From Gerris lacustris (lineage: Eukaryota > Arthropoda > Insecta > Hemiptera > Gerridae), in contig OX578282.1 in the NCBI GenBank assembly GCA_951217055.1, forward strand, positions 25,821,657-25,885,656: a stretch of DNA of 64,000 nucleotides, written 5' to 3'. The notes under the pieces were generated by a model that saw only the letters and a list, made by a program, of their open reading frames with translations, was not told the origin of the DNA and did not search any database. Made by a program: the position numbers and the translations under genes. This document shows positions 11,050-22,700 of this stretch, one piece after another (position 1 is the stretch's first letter; every line of letters begins with the position of its first letter).

Positions 11050-14000
11050 ATAATTCGACTAATTCAGACCCATATACTAGGTCCACTGAGACCTGCTACG
11101 TTTGTAAGGGTTCTCACCTCTTAGTGAATTGCTTTAAGTTTGCGAATACACCGTTAAATGAACGAAAGGCCTTACTACAGTTGTGGAAAGGTTGTTGGAA
11201 CTGCCTTCGTGGAGGTCATAGAGCTAAACAGTGCCGTTCACGCTATCGGTGTAGATACTGTCGAGCTATGCACCACTCTCTTTTGTGTGATTCGCCGCAT
11301 GCCAAAAATTCAGTAACTTCTAAGTCTTCTTCTGAGCCTAGTCCTTCTTCAACATCCGAGGCTTCACCTAAAAATAATTTTGCTCTTAATTCTGTGTCAC
11401 CCGATCAAATAGAAGTCATGTTAGGCACTGCGCTCTGTAAGCTTAAAGATCGTTTTAACAAGTTTCAAGAAGTACGCTTGGCTTTAGACTCAGGAAGTCA
11501 TTTTTCATTTATTACACTGGCATGTGCGGAACGTTTAGGTTTGACAGTTGAGAAGCATTTTAGTTCGATTTGGGGTGTTGGTAAAACACCTCTTCAAGGC
11601 TTTAAAGGACGAACTAAATGCGTTTTATCACCCATTCATGATCATAGTCATTCATTGTGTACCTATGCCATTGTGGTTGACACAATTACTTCAGACTTAC
11701 CTGGCTTCACTACTTCGGATGAATTATGGTCTCCGTACCTTAATTATGACTTAGCGGATCCTCAATTTTGGGTCAGCAGGCCTATCGAGTTTCTTTTGGG
11801 CTGTGACTTAACTGGTGAAGTCCTTACCGGACCTATTTTTAGCATAAGACGTTACATGCCAAAGTTGGTAGGCACTATTTTTGGTTATATTGCGCTGGGT
11901 CGCGTTCAAGATATTTCTGAAGCCTCTCATATTTATTCTTTGCATGCTACTTCTCTACCATCTTCAATTGATCTTCAAAATGATCTACAAAGGTTCTGGG
12001 ATTTGGAAGAACCTATACCTACCTCGAAGCATCTTGACCCTGATGATGTGAAATGTGAAGAATTATTTAATAATACTCATTACAGGTTGCCGTCTGGTCG
12101 ATTTGTTGTCCGGCTTCCTTTTAAAATTCCTAAACCAAAGTTTAGCGATTCCCGTGGACAGGCAATGCGACGATTACTGCACTTAGAAAGCCGATTGGAC
12201 CGTAACTTGGATCTGCGTGACAGATATAATACTTTTATGCGTGAGTATATCGAATTAGGACATATGGAGTTAGCCAAACATTCTGGTGAATACATTATCC
12301 CTCACCATTGTGTAACCAAGGGCGATGGCGACTCGCTTAAAATCCGTGTAGTCTTTGACGCAGCTGCACGTACTTCGAGTGGTTCACTTAATGAAAAACT
12401 ACTTGTCGGACCAAAACTCCAAACAAATTTAGTGGAAATTCACCTCAACTTTCGCTTGCATCGATTTGTGTTTGTTGCTGATGCTGAAAAAATGTTCAGA
12501 CAAATACTTATCCATCCTGATGACCGTGTTTACCAACACATTTTATGGAGATTTTCCGCTTCCGAGGCTGTAGAAGAATACGAATTGTGTACGGTGACGT
12601 ATGGTCAAGCTCCTTCACCATACCTGTCAATCCGTTGCTTAAGACAACTAGCTACCGATGATGGCAAACATTTCCCTTTAGCCGCAACTGCCCTTGTAGA
12701 GGATTGCTACGTTGATGATTTGGCTACCGGCTCGTCTACTTTAGAGGAAGCACTTGAGCTTAAACGTCAAGTCATAGGACTTCTTGCCTTAGGACAGTTT
12801 TCGTTAGCCAAATGGGCTGCTAACCATCCAGCACTGCTTGAAGGAACTGATGCTGATCCCACTATAAAGTCTATATCTGCAAACCCAATTTCCTTAGAAA
12901 GTAAGGAGGACAGCACAGTAAAGATTCTAGGACTTCAGTGGAATCCTACCACTGATACATTCTCCTACAAAATAGCTCCACCCGCTAAGATTTGTACAAA
13001 AAGGTCTGTCCTGTCAGCAGTGGCCAAGATTTATGATCCTCTTGGATTTTTAGGCCCTGCTGTATTACCTGCCAAAGAATTAGTCCAACAGGCTTGGAAA
13101 CGACATCTTGGATGGGACCAAACCTTCCCCCTCGACATGGTGGAGACTTGGAACATGTTCATTGACGAGTTGAATAGTTTAGGCTCAATTAGTATACCAA
13201 GATGGATAGTCCCTAATGACCAACCCTCTACTATTCTTATCTTTGCAGATGCCACCGAACGAGCTTATTGTGCTTGTGCTTATCTTCGCACTGAGTCAGA
13301 GTATGGTGTTGAAGTTAATCTTTTACTTGCTAAAACAAAACTTGCTCCAGTGAAAACAACTACCATTCCCCGATTGGAGTTATGTGCTGCCTTATTAGCT
13401 GCTCGTTTATGGCAGAGCCTTCAAGCTTTTTGCCGCAGATTAACTGAGATGCCTAATGTCCATTTCTTCACAGATAGCACCATAGTTTTAGCCTGGCTAA
13501 CGACACCATCATTTAAATTAAAAACTTTTGTAGCTAATAGAGTAGTCACAATTAGGGAAATAACTTCATCCTATTCGTGGCAACACGTTCGCTCCTCTGA
13601 CAATCCCAGTGATTTGGGTTCCCGCGGAGTACCACCTTCTCAACTTGTTAAGAACCTTTTATGGTTTTATGGTCCTCCATGGGCTCAAGAAGAACCTTCT
13701 GCTTGGCCTCATTCCTCAATCTCCTCTCCTACCTCTATCCCGGAACTTAAATCTGAAACCATAATCCACTCTCTTATGTGCACCAATTCTACTTTCAATA
13801 CTATTATTTCCTGGATAGAAACTATATCTTCATATACAAAACTAGTCAGATCATTTGTATATGTTATAAGATTTAAACAAATGCTATTAAAATCAGCTAA
13901 TCAACGTTCTGGATCCCTCTCTCTTGAAGAAATCCGCCGAGCCACTAATGAGATAATCAAGTTAGTGCAATCTCAGGACTTTTTTAATAGTAAAGTCCCA

Positions 14001-15338
14001 TCGTCAAATACTCCTTTTCCCAAAAGCTTGTCATCTTTACAACCGTTCCTCGATGAGTCGGGTCTTCTCTTGGTAGGCGGCCGTCTCGAACGCTCAGATT
14101 TATCCTGGAACGTAAAACACCCAGTGATTCTATCAGGCAAAAGCCACTTCACTAAGCTCCTGATTGAACATTATCATAAAGCTCTTCTGCACTCTGGACC
14201 TACACTGCTGCTTGCCCACTTGCGTTCCAGGTACTGGATTGTAGGTGCCAGAAATGCAGTTAAATCAATTACACGAGCCTGTTTAGTGTGTAGAAAGTTA
14301 AATTCCGCACCATGCCAGCCTGCTATGGCTGATCTTCATCCATCACGCTTACAGGTTGGCCGTGCTTTTCTTCATGTTGGGCTTGACTTTGCTGGACCCT
14401 TCTTAATTAAAGATTCACTGCGCAGGAAGGCAACTTGTTCTAAAGCTTACCTATGCTTATTTGTCTGTCTCAGCTCCCGAGCTCTTCATTTAGAGCTAGT
14501 TTCGGCTCTATGCACGCCCTCTTTTTGCGCTGCTCTTGATAGATTCATAGGTCGTCGTGGTTTACCCGAGTCTATTGCCTCGGATAATGACACAAACTTT
14601 GTTGGTGCCGCCAATCAGCTTAAGGACCTATATGACTGGTACAGACAAGACACCGTCCAGGAAAGTCTCCAACTTTATGCCACCCAAAAGGAGATAGAAT
14701 GGAGATTCACTCCTCCTCATGCACCGACGTTTGGTGCCAGTTGGGAAAGGGGCGTGAGGTCTGTGAAGAGGCTAATGAAAACTGTCTATGGTGACAATCG
14801 TATGACCTTCGAAGAGCTGGCCACGCTGCTGATAAAGATCGAAGCCATGCTGAATTCTAGACCTTTATGTCCTCTTTCCTCTGATCCCGACGACTTGGAT
14901 TTCCTGACTCCAGGTCATTTTCTTATAGGTTCACCTCTTCTTGCTCCTCCTGAGCGATCTTTAGTTGATGTGAGAGAAAATCGACTGACTCGCTGGCAGT
15001 TGCTCAACCAGAAAGCGCAGCACTTTTGGCGCCGTTGGCGGAATGAATATATAACCTCCTTGCAACAGCGCATTAAATGGCGTACCCCAGCTTATAATTT
15101 ACAGGTAGGAGATCTTGTTTTGCTGGTAGACGATAATGCTCCTCTTTTAAGATGGTCTTCTGGTAGAGTTGTTGAGGTCCATCCTGGTAAAGACGGCGTT
15201 GTTAGGGTTGTTACAGTCCGCACTCAGTCCTCTCTTCTGAAACGCCCGGCTAACAAAATAGTCCCTCTCCTTTGCAGCAGTAATGATACCCCATCTTCAG
15301 ACGAAGGAGGAGATGTTAGCTGTGATTCTAATTGTTAA
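11013..15338 (+). CDS. pol: Bel/Pao pol polyprotein (zinc knuckle, protease, RT, RNase H, integrase)
   Basis: The frame is open from 11013 to the TAA at 15336-15338. Residues below are numbered from the codon at 11124. Cys/His-rich knuckles (CWNC..GH..QC, CRYC) lie at 24-56. The aspartic protease motif LALDSGSHFSFI is near 120. RT has FVFVADAEKMFRQI near 449 and catalytic YVDDLATGSS near 529. RNase H has FFTDSTIVLAWL near 782. Integrase has an H-x-H-x2-C-x2-C finger at about 1016-1055, DFAGPF near 1089, SIASDNDTNF near 1152, and APTFGASWERG near 1199, giving the DDE triad. Motif order and the YVDD signature are Bel/Pao. The frame has no internal stops over 1,400 codons. It lacks its own initiation signal and would be made by fusion to gag. 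Confidence 0.92.
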   Translation, partial: DVSKRTGRSQSLNNSTNSDPYTRSTETCYVCKGSHLLVNCFKFANTPLNERKALLQLWKGCWNCLRGGHRAKQCRSRYRCRYCRAMHHSLLCDSPHAKNSVTSKSSSEPSPSSTSEASPKNNFALNSVSPDQIEVMLGTALCKLKDRFNKFQEVRLALDSGSHFSFITLACAERLGLTVEKHFSSIWGVGKTPLQGFKGRTKCVLSPIHDHSHSLCTYAIVVDTITSDLPGFTTSDELWSPYLNYDLADPQFWVSRPIEFLLGCDLTGEVLTGPIFSIRRYMPKLVGTIFGYIALGRVQDISEASHIYSLHATSLPSSIDLQNDLQRFWDLEEPIPTSKHLDPDDVKCEELFNNTHYRLPSGRFVVRLPFKIPKPKFSDSRGQAMRRLLHLESRLDRNLDLRDRYNTFMREYIELGHMELAKHSGEYIIPHHCVTKGDGDSLKIRVVFDAAARTSSGSLNEKLLVGPKLQTNLVEIHLNFRLHRFVFVADAEKMFRQILIHPDDRVYQHILWRFSASEAVEEYELCTVTYGQAPSPYLSIRCLRQLATDDGKHFPLAATALVEDCYVDDLATGSSTLEEALELKRQVIGLLALGQFSLAKWAANHPALLEGTDADPTIKSISANPISLESKEDSTVKILGLQWNPTTDTFSYKIAPPAKICTKRSVLSAVAKIYDPLGFLGPAVLPAKELVQQAWKRHLGWDQTFPLDMVETWNMFIDELNSLGSISIPRWIVPNDQPSTILIFADATERAYCACAYLRTESEYGVEVNLLLAKTKLAPVKTTTIPRLELCAALLAARLWQSLQAFCRRLTEMPNVHFFTDSTIVLAWLTTPSFKLKTFVANRVVTIREITSSYSWQHVRSSDNPSDLGSRGVPPSQLVKNLLWFYGPPWAQEEPSAWPHSSISSPTSIPELKSETIIHSLMCTNSTFNTIISWIETISSYTKLVRSFVYVIRFKQMLLKSANQRSGSLSLEEIRRATNEIIKLVQSQDFFNSKVPSSNTPFPKSLSSLQPFLDESGLLLVGGRLERSDLSWNVKHPVILSGKSHFTKLLIEHYHKALLHSGPTLLLAHLRSRYWIVGARNAVKSITRACLVCRKLNSAPCQPAMADLHPSRLQVGRAFLHVGLDFAGPFLIKDSLRRKATCSKAYLCLFVCLSSRALHLELVSALCTPSFCAALDRFIGRRGLPESIASDNDTNFVGAANQLKDLYDWYRQDTVQESLQLYATQKEIEWRFTPPHAPTFGASWERGVRSVKRLMKTVYGDNRMTFEELATLLIKIEAMLNSRPLCPLSSDPDDLDFLTPGHFLIGSPLLAPPERSLVDVRENRLTRWQLLNQKAQHFWRRWRNEYITSLQQRIKWRTPAYNLQVGDLVLLVDDNAPLLRWSSGRVVEVHPGKDGVVRVVTVRTQSSLLKRPANKIVPLLCSSNDTPSSDEGGDVSCDSNC

Positions 15339-15378
15339 ATTTTTCTTTTCTTTCTTAGTAAATTTAAGGTAGGCGGCA

Positions 15379-16165
15379 TGTTTAGACACCAACTCATTTA
15401 TTATTATATATCATTATTATTATCATTTAACTTTATCCTCTTTTTATTGTAAACTAAATTCAGTTAAGGCCCCCCCCCCCCCCCCCTCTTCATTACATCG
15501 CATCGTAGAGCTGTCATCTGTCAGAGGCAGGGCCTGCAAGACTGAGAGCCAGGGTATACACATCTGGCTCCCTTTTACGAACTCGCCGAGGCTGCAACAT
15601 AACCCGGAGAGAGTGTAACCTCCGGAGCAACCGGCAACCACGATTATTCGTTGAAATATATCAAACACTTTTAATTATATATATATGTAAACAGTTTGTG
15701 TTAAATTATCATTTATCTTCTGATCACATCAATAGTTCTGCATGCCAAATAGCCTGCATGATTCACACACCACTTCACACTTCACCGTTCACACTTACTT
15801 CACCACTCTACACTTCCTTTCATTCACTCCTATTTTATTATTATGTAGTAATTATTCCATTTAACTTATTATTATGTATTAACTATCCCTTTAGCTTATT
15901 ATTATGTATTAACTATCCTTGCACTTATTATTATGTAGTAATATTATCCTTGCACTTATTATAGTAGTACTAACCCCATTTGCATGTTACTATTATTCAC
16001 TTCCTTACCTTACACAGTACACCGTTTATACTATTCACGTCTTTCGTATTTATTATTCACTATTTACAGTCCAAAACCTATCCTCTACAAGTTAAGCTAA
16101 TAACTTCGCCTTTTATTATTAGGTTTCTCATATCAGAGCCCTACCGCTCCTATGAGTCCTTAACA
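15379..16165 (+). repeat. Bel/Pao 3' LTR (787 bp)
   Basis: This is the partner of the LTR at 6303, with TG..CA boundaries and ATAGT immediately downstream (16166-16170). It is preceded by a short purine-rich stretch (aaggtaggcggc, 15366-15377) that may be the polypurine tract. Confidence 0.93.
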
Positions 16166-16170
16166 ATAGT

Positions 16171-19100
16171 TATTATAAAATTGAATTTATACTGAAATTT
16201 AAAAATAAATAAATAAAATTGGTGAGAGAAAGAAATATTGTTGACAATATATTTCTTCTTTCTTCACATTTGATTCTTTCATAAAAAATACATCTTAAAA
16301 TTAATTTTATAGTTGAATATTTTTCTTAATAAACCTTTAAGTACGCATGAGGAAGTTAATATCAAACCAGTATGAAGTTGGTTATTTATTTTATTTTTTT
16401 GAAACTTACCAACATTGAATAAAACTTAACGAATCAAGAGATCTTTTTAGGTAGTCGCCTTAGTTATTTAGTTTCGAATTGACAGTTCATTAGTGTCTAA
16501 TAGAATTATCATAATTTTTCCTCTATTTCTTAGTATTCCTATCTGTTAACAGGCTTATCATTTTGAGTTACAGTTCTCATATTAGTCTATGAGCATGTCC
16601 CACTTTGTCTAAGGAACCAGATTGTTTTAATTGAGATTTTATCAAAATTCATAGTTAGGGTAATGGCACAGGGAGTGGTTTGACTGAGTCGTTTCCCTGA
16701 GAGAAAAACCGAGTCAATAGAGTTTTATTTTTATTGTGAGACAGATGTAGCAGTGCGCCAGCACAGATGTTTGGTTTTGCAACAGAGTCAGTAGGTTGGA
16801 GAGGCACCCTACGAGTAGTAGTAGTCTCGTAGAAGAGCATCAGTTCTGCCACACATAGCTGTTTTTAGGTGGTTTGCGCTATGCAGTAGGGAATTGTGGA
16901 ACCAACTCTTTAAGAGAACACTGTGTCTATTAACTTAACTTCAGTCAAGCCGCTCCGTGTGTCATTAAGAATAAAATAGATTCACAATACCACAATTCCT
17001 AGTATTTGCTGCTGAAAATTTTTTGCAACATTGATGACAATTGTGAGAGTTCCACTTAGCCTTTTGTGATGTGATATAGTTTCACTTGTACGTTATTTAT
17101 CTTGCATTTTTACAATAGATGGCACTGACTGCAGCGATTCTCAACTATCCTCACTCATCTACCAATAATTTAACCAATAATAAGATTCTTACCAATGCTC
17201 CTTAAATTTAAATGTAATTGTAAATTTCTTATCAGGTATCAATATTTACTTAATTTGTTTTTCTTCTAATAAAGGTAAAATAAATCCATTTTTTCTGAGA
17301 TTTTACTAAGTGTATAAATTGTCCATCGAAAATGAATATAGTAATTTCCCTGAGATACTTGGTCCCTTTATCAGTTGAACTGACAAAATTATCAGTATTA
17401 AAATAGTCAGTTTGAAATTGATCAATTATAAAAAATTTATTCACATTTGCTTGTAAATACACTTTTACAATAAATATATCAAATATACTCTTTGAGCTTT
17501 ATTCTTTTAAGTCTTATGGCAATTTTATTTACACCTAAGTATTTGTACTTGAGTATTTAAACTAATTATTAAAATTTAAACTAATAATTATCTAGAAAAA
17601 TAACAAATTTGAAAGTGAGTAAATCCTAACACATAAAACTTTATCCAGGGAGCATGTGATGTGCCTAATTAAAAATGAAATAATTTATCATTTTATTTAT
17701 TGAGAAGGATTTTTTTCTTAGATTAAATTTAAGTTTAATAAGTTAGTAATTGATAAGTTATGGCATCTGGTTGCAACTGATTCGCATCACAAGCTTCTTC
17801 TTTGAGATTGTTGCAAACCTATAGATATTTAGATTTTTTTAAAAAAAATGTATTCACTAAAAAATTAAAAAAATACATGTGTGCATTTGCCTAATTGTGA
17901 TCACTAAATTAGTAAATAAATAATAATAAAAGAAAAACAATTATTAACTAATTAAGACAGAAATAAATCAATATTTGTTATTTTTTGGGTTTAAAACAAA
18001 TTTGTGCAATAAAAAGACAAAATTGTGTAATAAAAACTTAAAATTGAATATTTCCAAATTTATCCATGCTTGAACTTCGAGTTCATCTCTCCAGTTGGAG
18101 AAAGAATTGATTCCGGACCAATCAGTTGTTATATTACCAATCAGTAGGATATTAAACTCGTGAATACTTGATAATTTGGCTTAGATTTTAAAGCTAAAAT
18201 TGTGAAATAATTAAACATAAAAGTGACATGTGGAATAAATCCATGTAATTAATATTAGACTATGTCCACTCATTAGACCAAAAACAAGTAAAGAAATTTT
18301 ACAGTAGACATAGGTAGAAAGTAGATAAATAAATGAAATAATACCTAATTAAAATGTAATAAATATTATAAACTCAAAATATATCAATAGTTTCAACTTA
18401 TAATAATGAGTTTATTGCAAAGGCTTTCGTGTCTTAACTCATTTTAACAATCTCGTTTGTAAAAACTATTGCCACTTTTATTTCACAGAAAACCAAGATT
18501 GTTATTATAAAGAGCTCAATTGGTTTACTAATGATTTATTGTGTTATTAAATAACACGTAATATTAAATCTAACTTGGTTGTTTCAACCAAAAGAAAACA
18601 ACCGATCTAATCGGCTATTTTCTAATTTTGTGGAACTTATTTGTGCTTAATAAAAAATAATAATTATAAGTTAAAAGAAAACAAGGTTTATAACAATTGA
18701 GGTGTTAAGAAGCCAAGGGATAAAAATTATTTAAATGCAATAGCGAGTAAACTTTATGCTTAGCAAGATTAATTTAGGGTAGTTTAGTAGGTTTTTACCT
18801 AAATCTAGGTACAACAACCATCTAACTGGTAGTTAGGATGGAAATAAAAATCTGAGTTTTATAGATTAAGATTTATTTTTTTAATCAAAACTTTTGCTTG
18901 GAGAGCCAATAATCAGTGATAGTGATTAACTGAGGATTAGTTCAGCCCAATCATCATCAGTGATTGTGACTATATGAGGATTAGTTCAGGAAGCTAAATC
19001 ATGTGATTGTGACTATATGAGGATTAGTTCAGGAAGCCCATTCATCATCAGTGATTGTGATATATGAGGATTAGTTCAGTACATAGATCATCTATTTTAT

Positions 19101-19776
19101 CAGTTATAAATTATTACTTGTAGGAAGCTAAATCATCATCAGTGATTGTATAAATGTAAATCCAGGCGTGTGGAATGAAAATCCTTTTAAATTTGCATCT
19201 CATGAAGTGGTCTTAATCTTGTTCTATACATCATGTGGGCATTTAAAACCAACAATTTCTATAATATTCAATATGAATTCAAGCTTTTTAAACATGCTTG
19301 AAAAACAACATCTGTTGTTTTATAAAAATTCTGGCCCATTTATATTTTCATGATTGCTGATTCCAATTTGGCTTTTTTGAGAAAAGCTCTGATAAATAAA
19401 TCTTCACTCTCTAAATATAAAGACTTTTATTTCCATTTAATTCTTGGAAATAATAGTTTGGATGGTTTGTATGTTTAAAAAATTTAGAGAAAAATTCTGA
19501 GTAGCTTAACTTTGAATGCCTTCCTTGGCCTTATTTCTTTTTCTTTCTCTTAATTTTTATGTAGAATTAAATTTTCTCAATTAATTTTTAAGTAGCTATT
19601 CTTTATAATATGTACCCATTGGCTCAAAGTCTCAATTGATTACAAAATTATGTATAAAAATATCTATAAATTTATCTTAAATGAGACAAAATAAAGACAA
19701 AAAATAATTAAGTGTGACTTCCTTATTTAAAGAAGGCACTCAGATCAGGTTGATACTTATTAAACAAAATATTTTA
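16171..19776. other. Intergenic region between the Bel/Pao element and the photolyase gene
   Basis: This is AT-rich spacer. Positions 16640-16930 are GC-richer and begin, on the minus strand, TGTGGCAGAACTGATGC. They could be an old LTR piece, but no paired end was found. A minisatellite lies at 18908-19150. The photolyase 3' UTR should occupy the end nearest 19776. Confidence 0.4.
18908..19150. repeat. Imperfect minisatellite, ~45-55 bp unit
   Basis: The unit contains CATCAGTGATTGTGACTATA followed by TGAGGATTAGTTCAGGAAGC. It recurs four to five times with internal deletions. Confidence 0.75.
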
Positions 19777-22700
19777 TCATTTTTTCTTGTGGACTTTGCC
19801 TCCATATCTTGCAACAAAGGCATCAATTTTGAACTTTCTCTTGCATCCTTGGTAGTTCATGTAGCGTATCTTACCAAATACAGCTCTCTCTGCCCAACCT
19901 TGATCGTGGATACCACAGATTGACCACATGCAACCTAAAAACAGAAACAGTCATAATATTGATAAGGCAAATTAATTTTTATATTCAAAAACAAAAAAAG
20001 GCATTAATATCAATGATAATATCTGCAATTCTTATAACTGCAATTCTTATTTGTTTTTAATATTAAAACTCATATGTATGCTATTATAAGTACGGTAGAG
20101 TCCTGCTAATCCGAACTAATTGGGACCGAACACAGTTCGGATTAGGCGGATTTTTGTAAATTAATGTCATATATTGACTTTAGGAGGCAATAATATCCTA
20201 ATTTAAAAATAACGAATTCTAGAAAACCTTCTAGAAGTCTAATTTATCTTACGATAAATTAGACGAAGCGCTTTTCCTATGGTTTTCTCAAGAAAGACTG
20301 AAAGGAATCCCTATCACTGGCCCTCTAATCCAAGAAAAATCCGCCTAATCCTGTTAGGATTAGGCGAATTTGTCTTCTAATTATCTCCCTCGGCTGCGCC
20401 TCGGGAGGTAATTAGTGATATTCCCTCGGCTATGCCTCGCAAATTAAAAAATCTAATTCCCTTGGTTTCGCCTTGGGATTTAGGGACCATGGTTCCTTCG
20501 GCTTTGCCTCAAGAACCAACTTATTCGCTCAGGGAATAATGGCTTACTTTACTCCCTAGGTGCATAAATAACTATTTCTTGCCATGGCAAAATCAAAAAA
20601 TGCCTATTTTATAGAATATATTTACAAACAATTAAATAATAATACAACTAAAATTTTATTTGAGTACGCACCAACGAAGCCATTAGGGTCACGTCCGTCC
20701 ATACTAAATCTGTCATTGAGGTAGATAGCAAAGGATAAGGCCTCTTCAGGTGAAGTGGTCCACTCTAATATCTTCTTAGCCCAGTACATACGCAAAAAAC
20801 CATGCATTTTTCCCTCCTTGACCAGCTGTATCTGGGCTGAGTTCCATAGATCATCGTGGGTCAGACTCTTCTCTAGCTCATCTCTAGTGTATATATACTC
20901 TCGCTTGTCTTTCCTTAGAACAATAAGTAGAGAAAATAATAGAAATGCATCTTAAGTGATATAAAAACAAATCTTCAAGTAATCTTAAAGTGGATCAGCT
21001 ACCCAATCTACAACTGTGCAATACTTCCTTAAAAAGTAACTTAAAAACTACCATGCTTTAATAGATACACAGAACCATAATTCAAGCATTAGAAAGCTTT
21101 CCTACAATATCCTGCAAAACAACTCCACAAATATGTTAAGTAGACAACAATAGATGGCAATTATGATGATTAAACTTAGCCTCACAATTCCATCAACTGT
21201 AGCAATTGCTTAAACCTATGTAAATATGTTTCATTCAAGTATATCACTAGCTTATTCTTTATTCCTATACCAAGTGATTACTTCACTCCTCAGCACCACT
21301 TAAGTTAGTTCATTTTAGATTCTGAATAAGATCACTTAAAATGTCACTTAAATTGTGTATTTTTTGTTTGTTTGTTTCAGACTTGAAAATCTATGTGATC
21401 TCCATAAATCAAGGAAATTTTAGATTTTATTTGAGCATTTGAGCTTCAGCATCAAAGATGAAAAGTACAAATGAAGCTATAACATTTTTATTTTATTATT
21501 ATTAAAAATTTAATATTTATTTAAACTCAGTTGAGAGTAGATTCAGATCTCACAAAAATGTACCTTCAACTTCTCTACTGAGATATTCAATATTCCTCAA
21601 GTTTTAAATACCTCAAAACTCCACATCCTTAACCTCCTACTACCACAAGATTGTGTCTTGTACCAGTTGCTGGTTTAACATGACACACCGTTCCCCCATA
21701 TTTTATCTTTTTATTTAACTTTCTTCGCTTTTGCGGCACTGATGACGGCCCTATAGTGGCTGAAAGCTGCTCTGAAAACAATAAACTTATTTCACGCGGA
21801 GTGACTATTTCTTTTTACATTTTACAAGATTTTTGGGCATATTTTATTTTCACATATCTATTTTTCTAAAGTTGGATAACACAGATGAACCTGAATAAGC
21901 TATCGCATAGGGCCTTCTTTGAAATCCCACTTAGAAGTTCCATCTGCCTATAGCCTATTTAGATTGAGTCCTAATAATAAAATTAGTTTTTGTTTTCTTA
22001 AGTATAAAGGCGGGATTACACACTACGATAAATCGTGATGATGTGATTGTAACAATTTATTGTTTTAAATTAATCAAAAGAATGAGTACTGATTACATGC
22101 AACAATTTCTTGTCAAATATTTATTGTCGACCATGGCACAACTCAGTCAGCTGCTGTTGCAATGGAGGAAGTACTGTTGTAGTCTATAAATGTCATTTAT
22201 TTAGCGAGAAAAGAGAAAAAATCGCCAAGAAGAAAGTGGAGTAGCCAATGGTTGCTGAAGAAAAGGGCGTATTTTTTATTCCTGTCAGAGTATTCTTTGC
22301 TCTTAATGAGCCTCAAGCACGGAAAACTCTTCCATAAATTCAGTCAAGAACTCACGATGCCATGATCACACTGTTTCCTATGAACAGCCAAAGCAAATTG
22401 TAGCGACAGATGCCTGCAACAGTTTACATGTTCCAACTTGTCGTTACAATTCAGAAAAATTGACACCAACTATCCAGTCCAATTCCAACTCCAATAATTC
22501 GCTACAATGTTCTGTTTACACGCAACGATAAATGGTGACGATTCCATTATTACGATAAATTGCTTACATTTATCATAGCGTGTAATCCCGCCTTAACACA
22601 AACAATGCTTAGCAACAAATAGCAATGCTCACAACAATATTTCAACTTTAGTGACAAAATTTTACCATAGTACTAAAATTCTTTTTGAATTCTCTAGGCA

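Larger units (their letters stand above)
6303..16165 (+). mobile_element. Bel/Pao LTR retrotransposon with a nested RTE-like insertion
   Basis: The 5' LTR is 6303-7095 and the 3' LTR is 15379-16165. Both begin TGTTTAGACACC and end TTAACA. The target duplication ATAGT is present at 6298-6302 and 16166-16170. Gag begins at 7970, and pol (protease, RT, RNase H, integrase) ends at 15338. After removing the nested insertion (8741-10715) the element is about 7.9 kb, within the usual Bel/Pao size. LTR identity indicates a recent insertion, and the nested element is younger still. A gag-pol frame break and the nested insertion make this copy defective. Confidence 0.93.

Noticed and set aside
11043..11051. 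UUUAAAU slippery site for gag-pol frameshifting
   Set aside because: The heptamer is in the pol phase rather than the gag phase and follows the point where gag would need to shift.
16640..16930. Gene or solo LTR in a GC-richer patch
   Set aside because: A TG start is visible on the minus strand, but there is no matching CA end, target duplication or protein homology.
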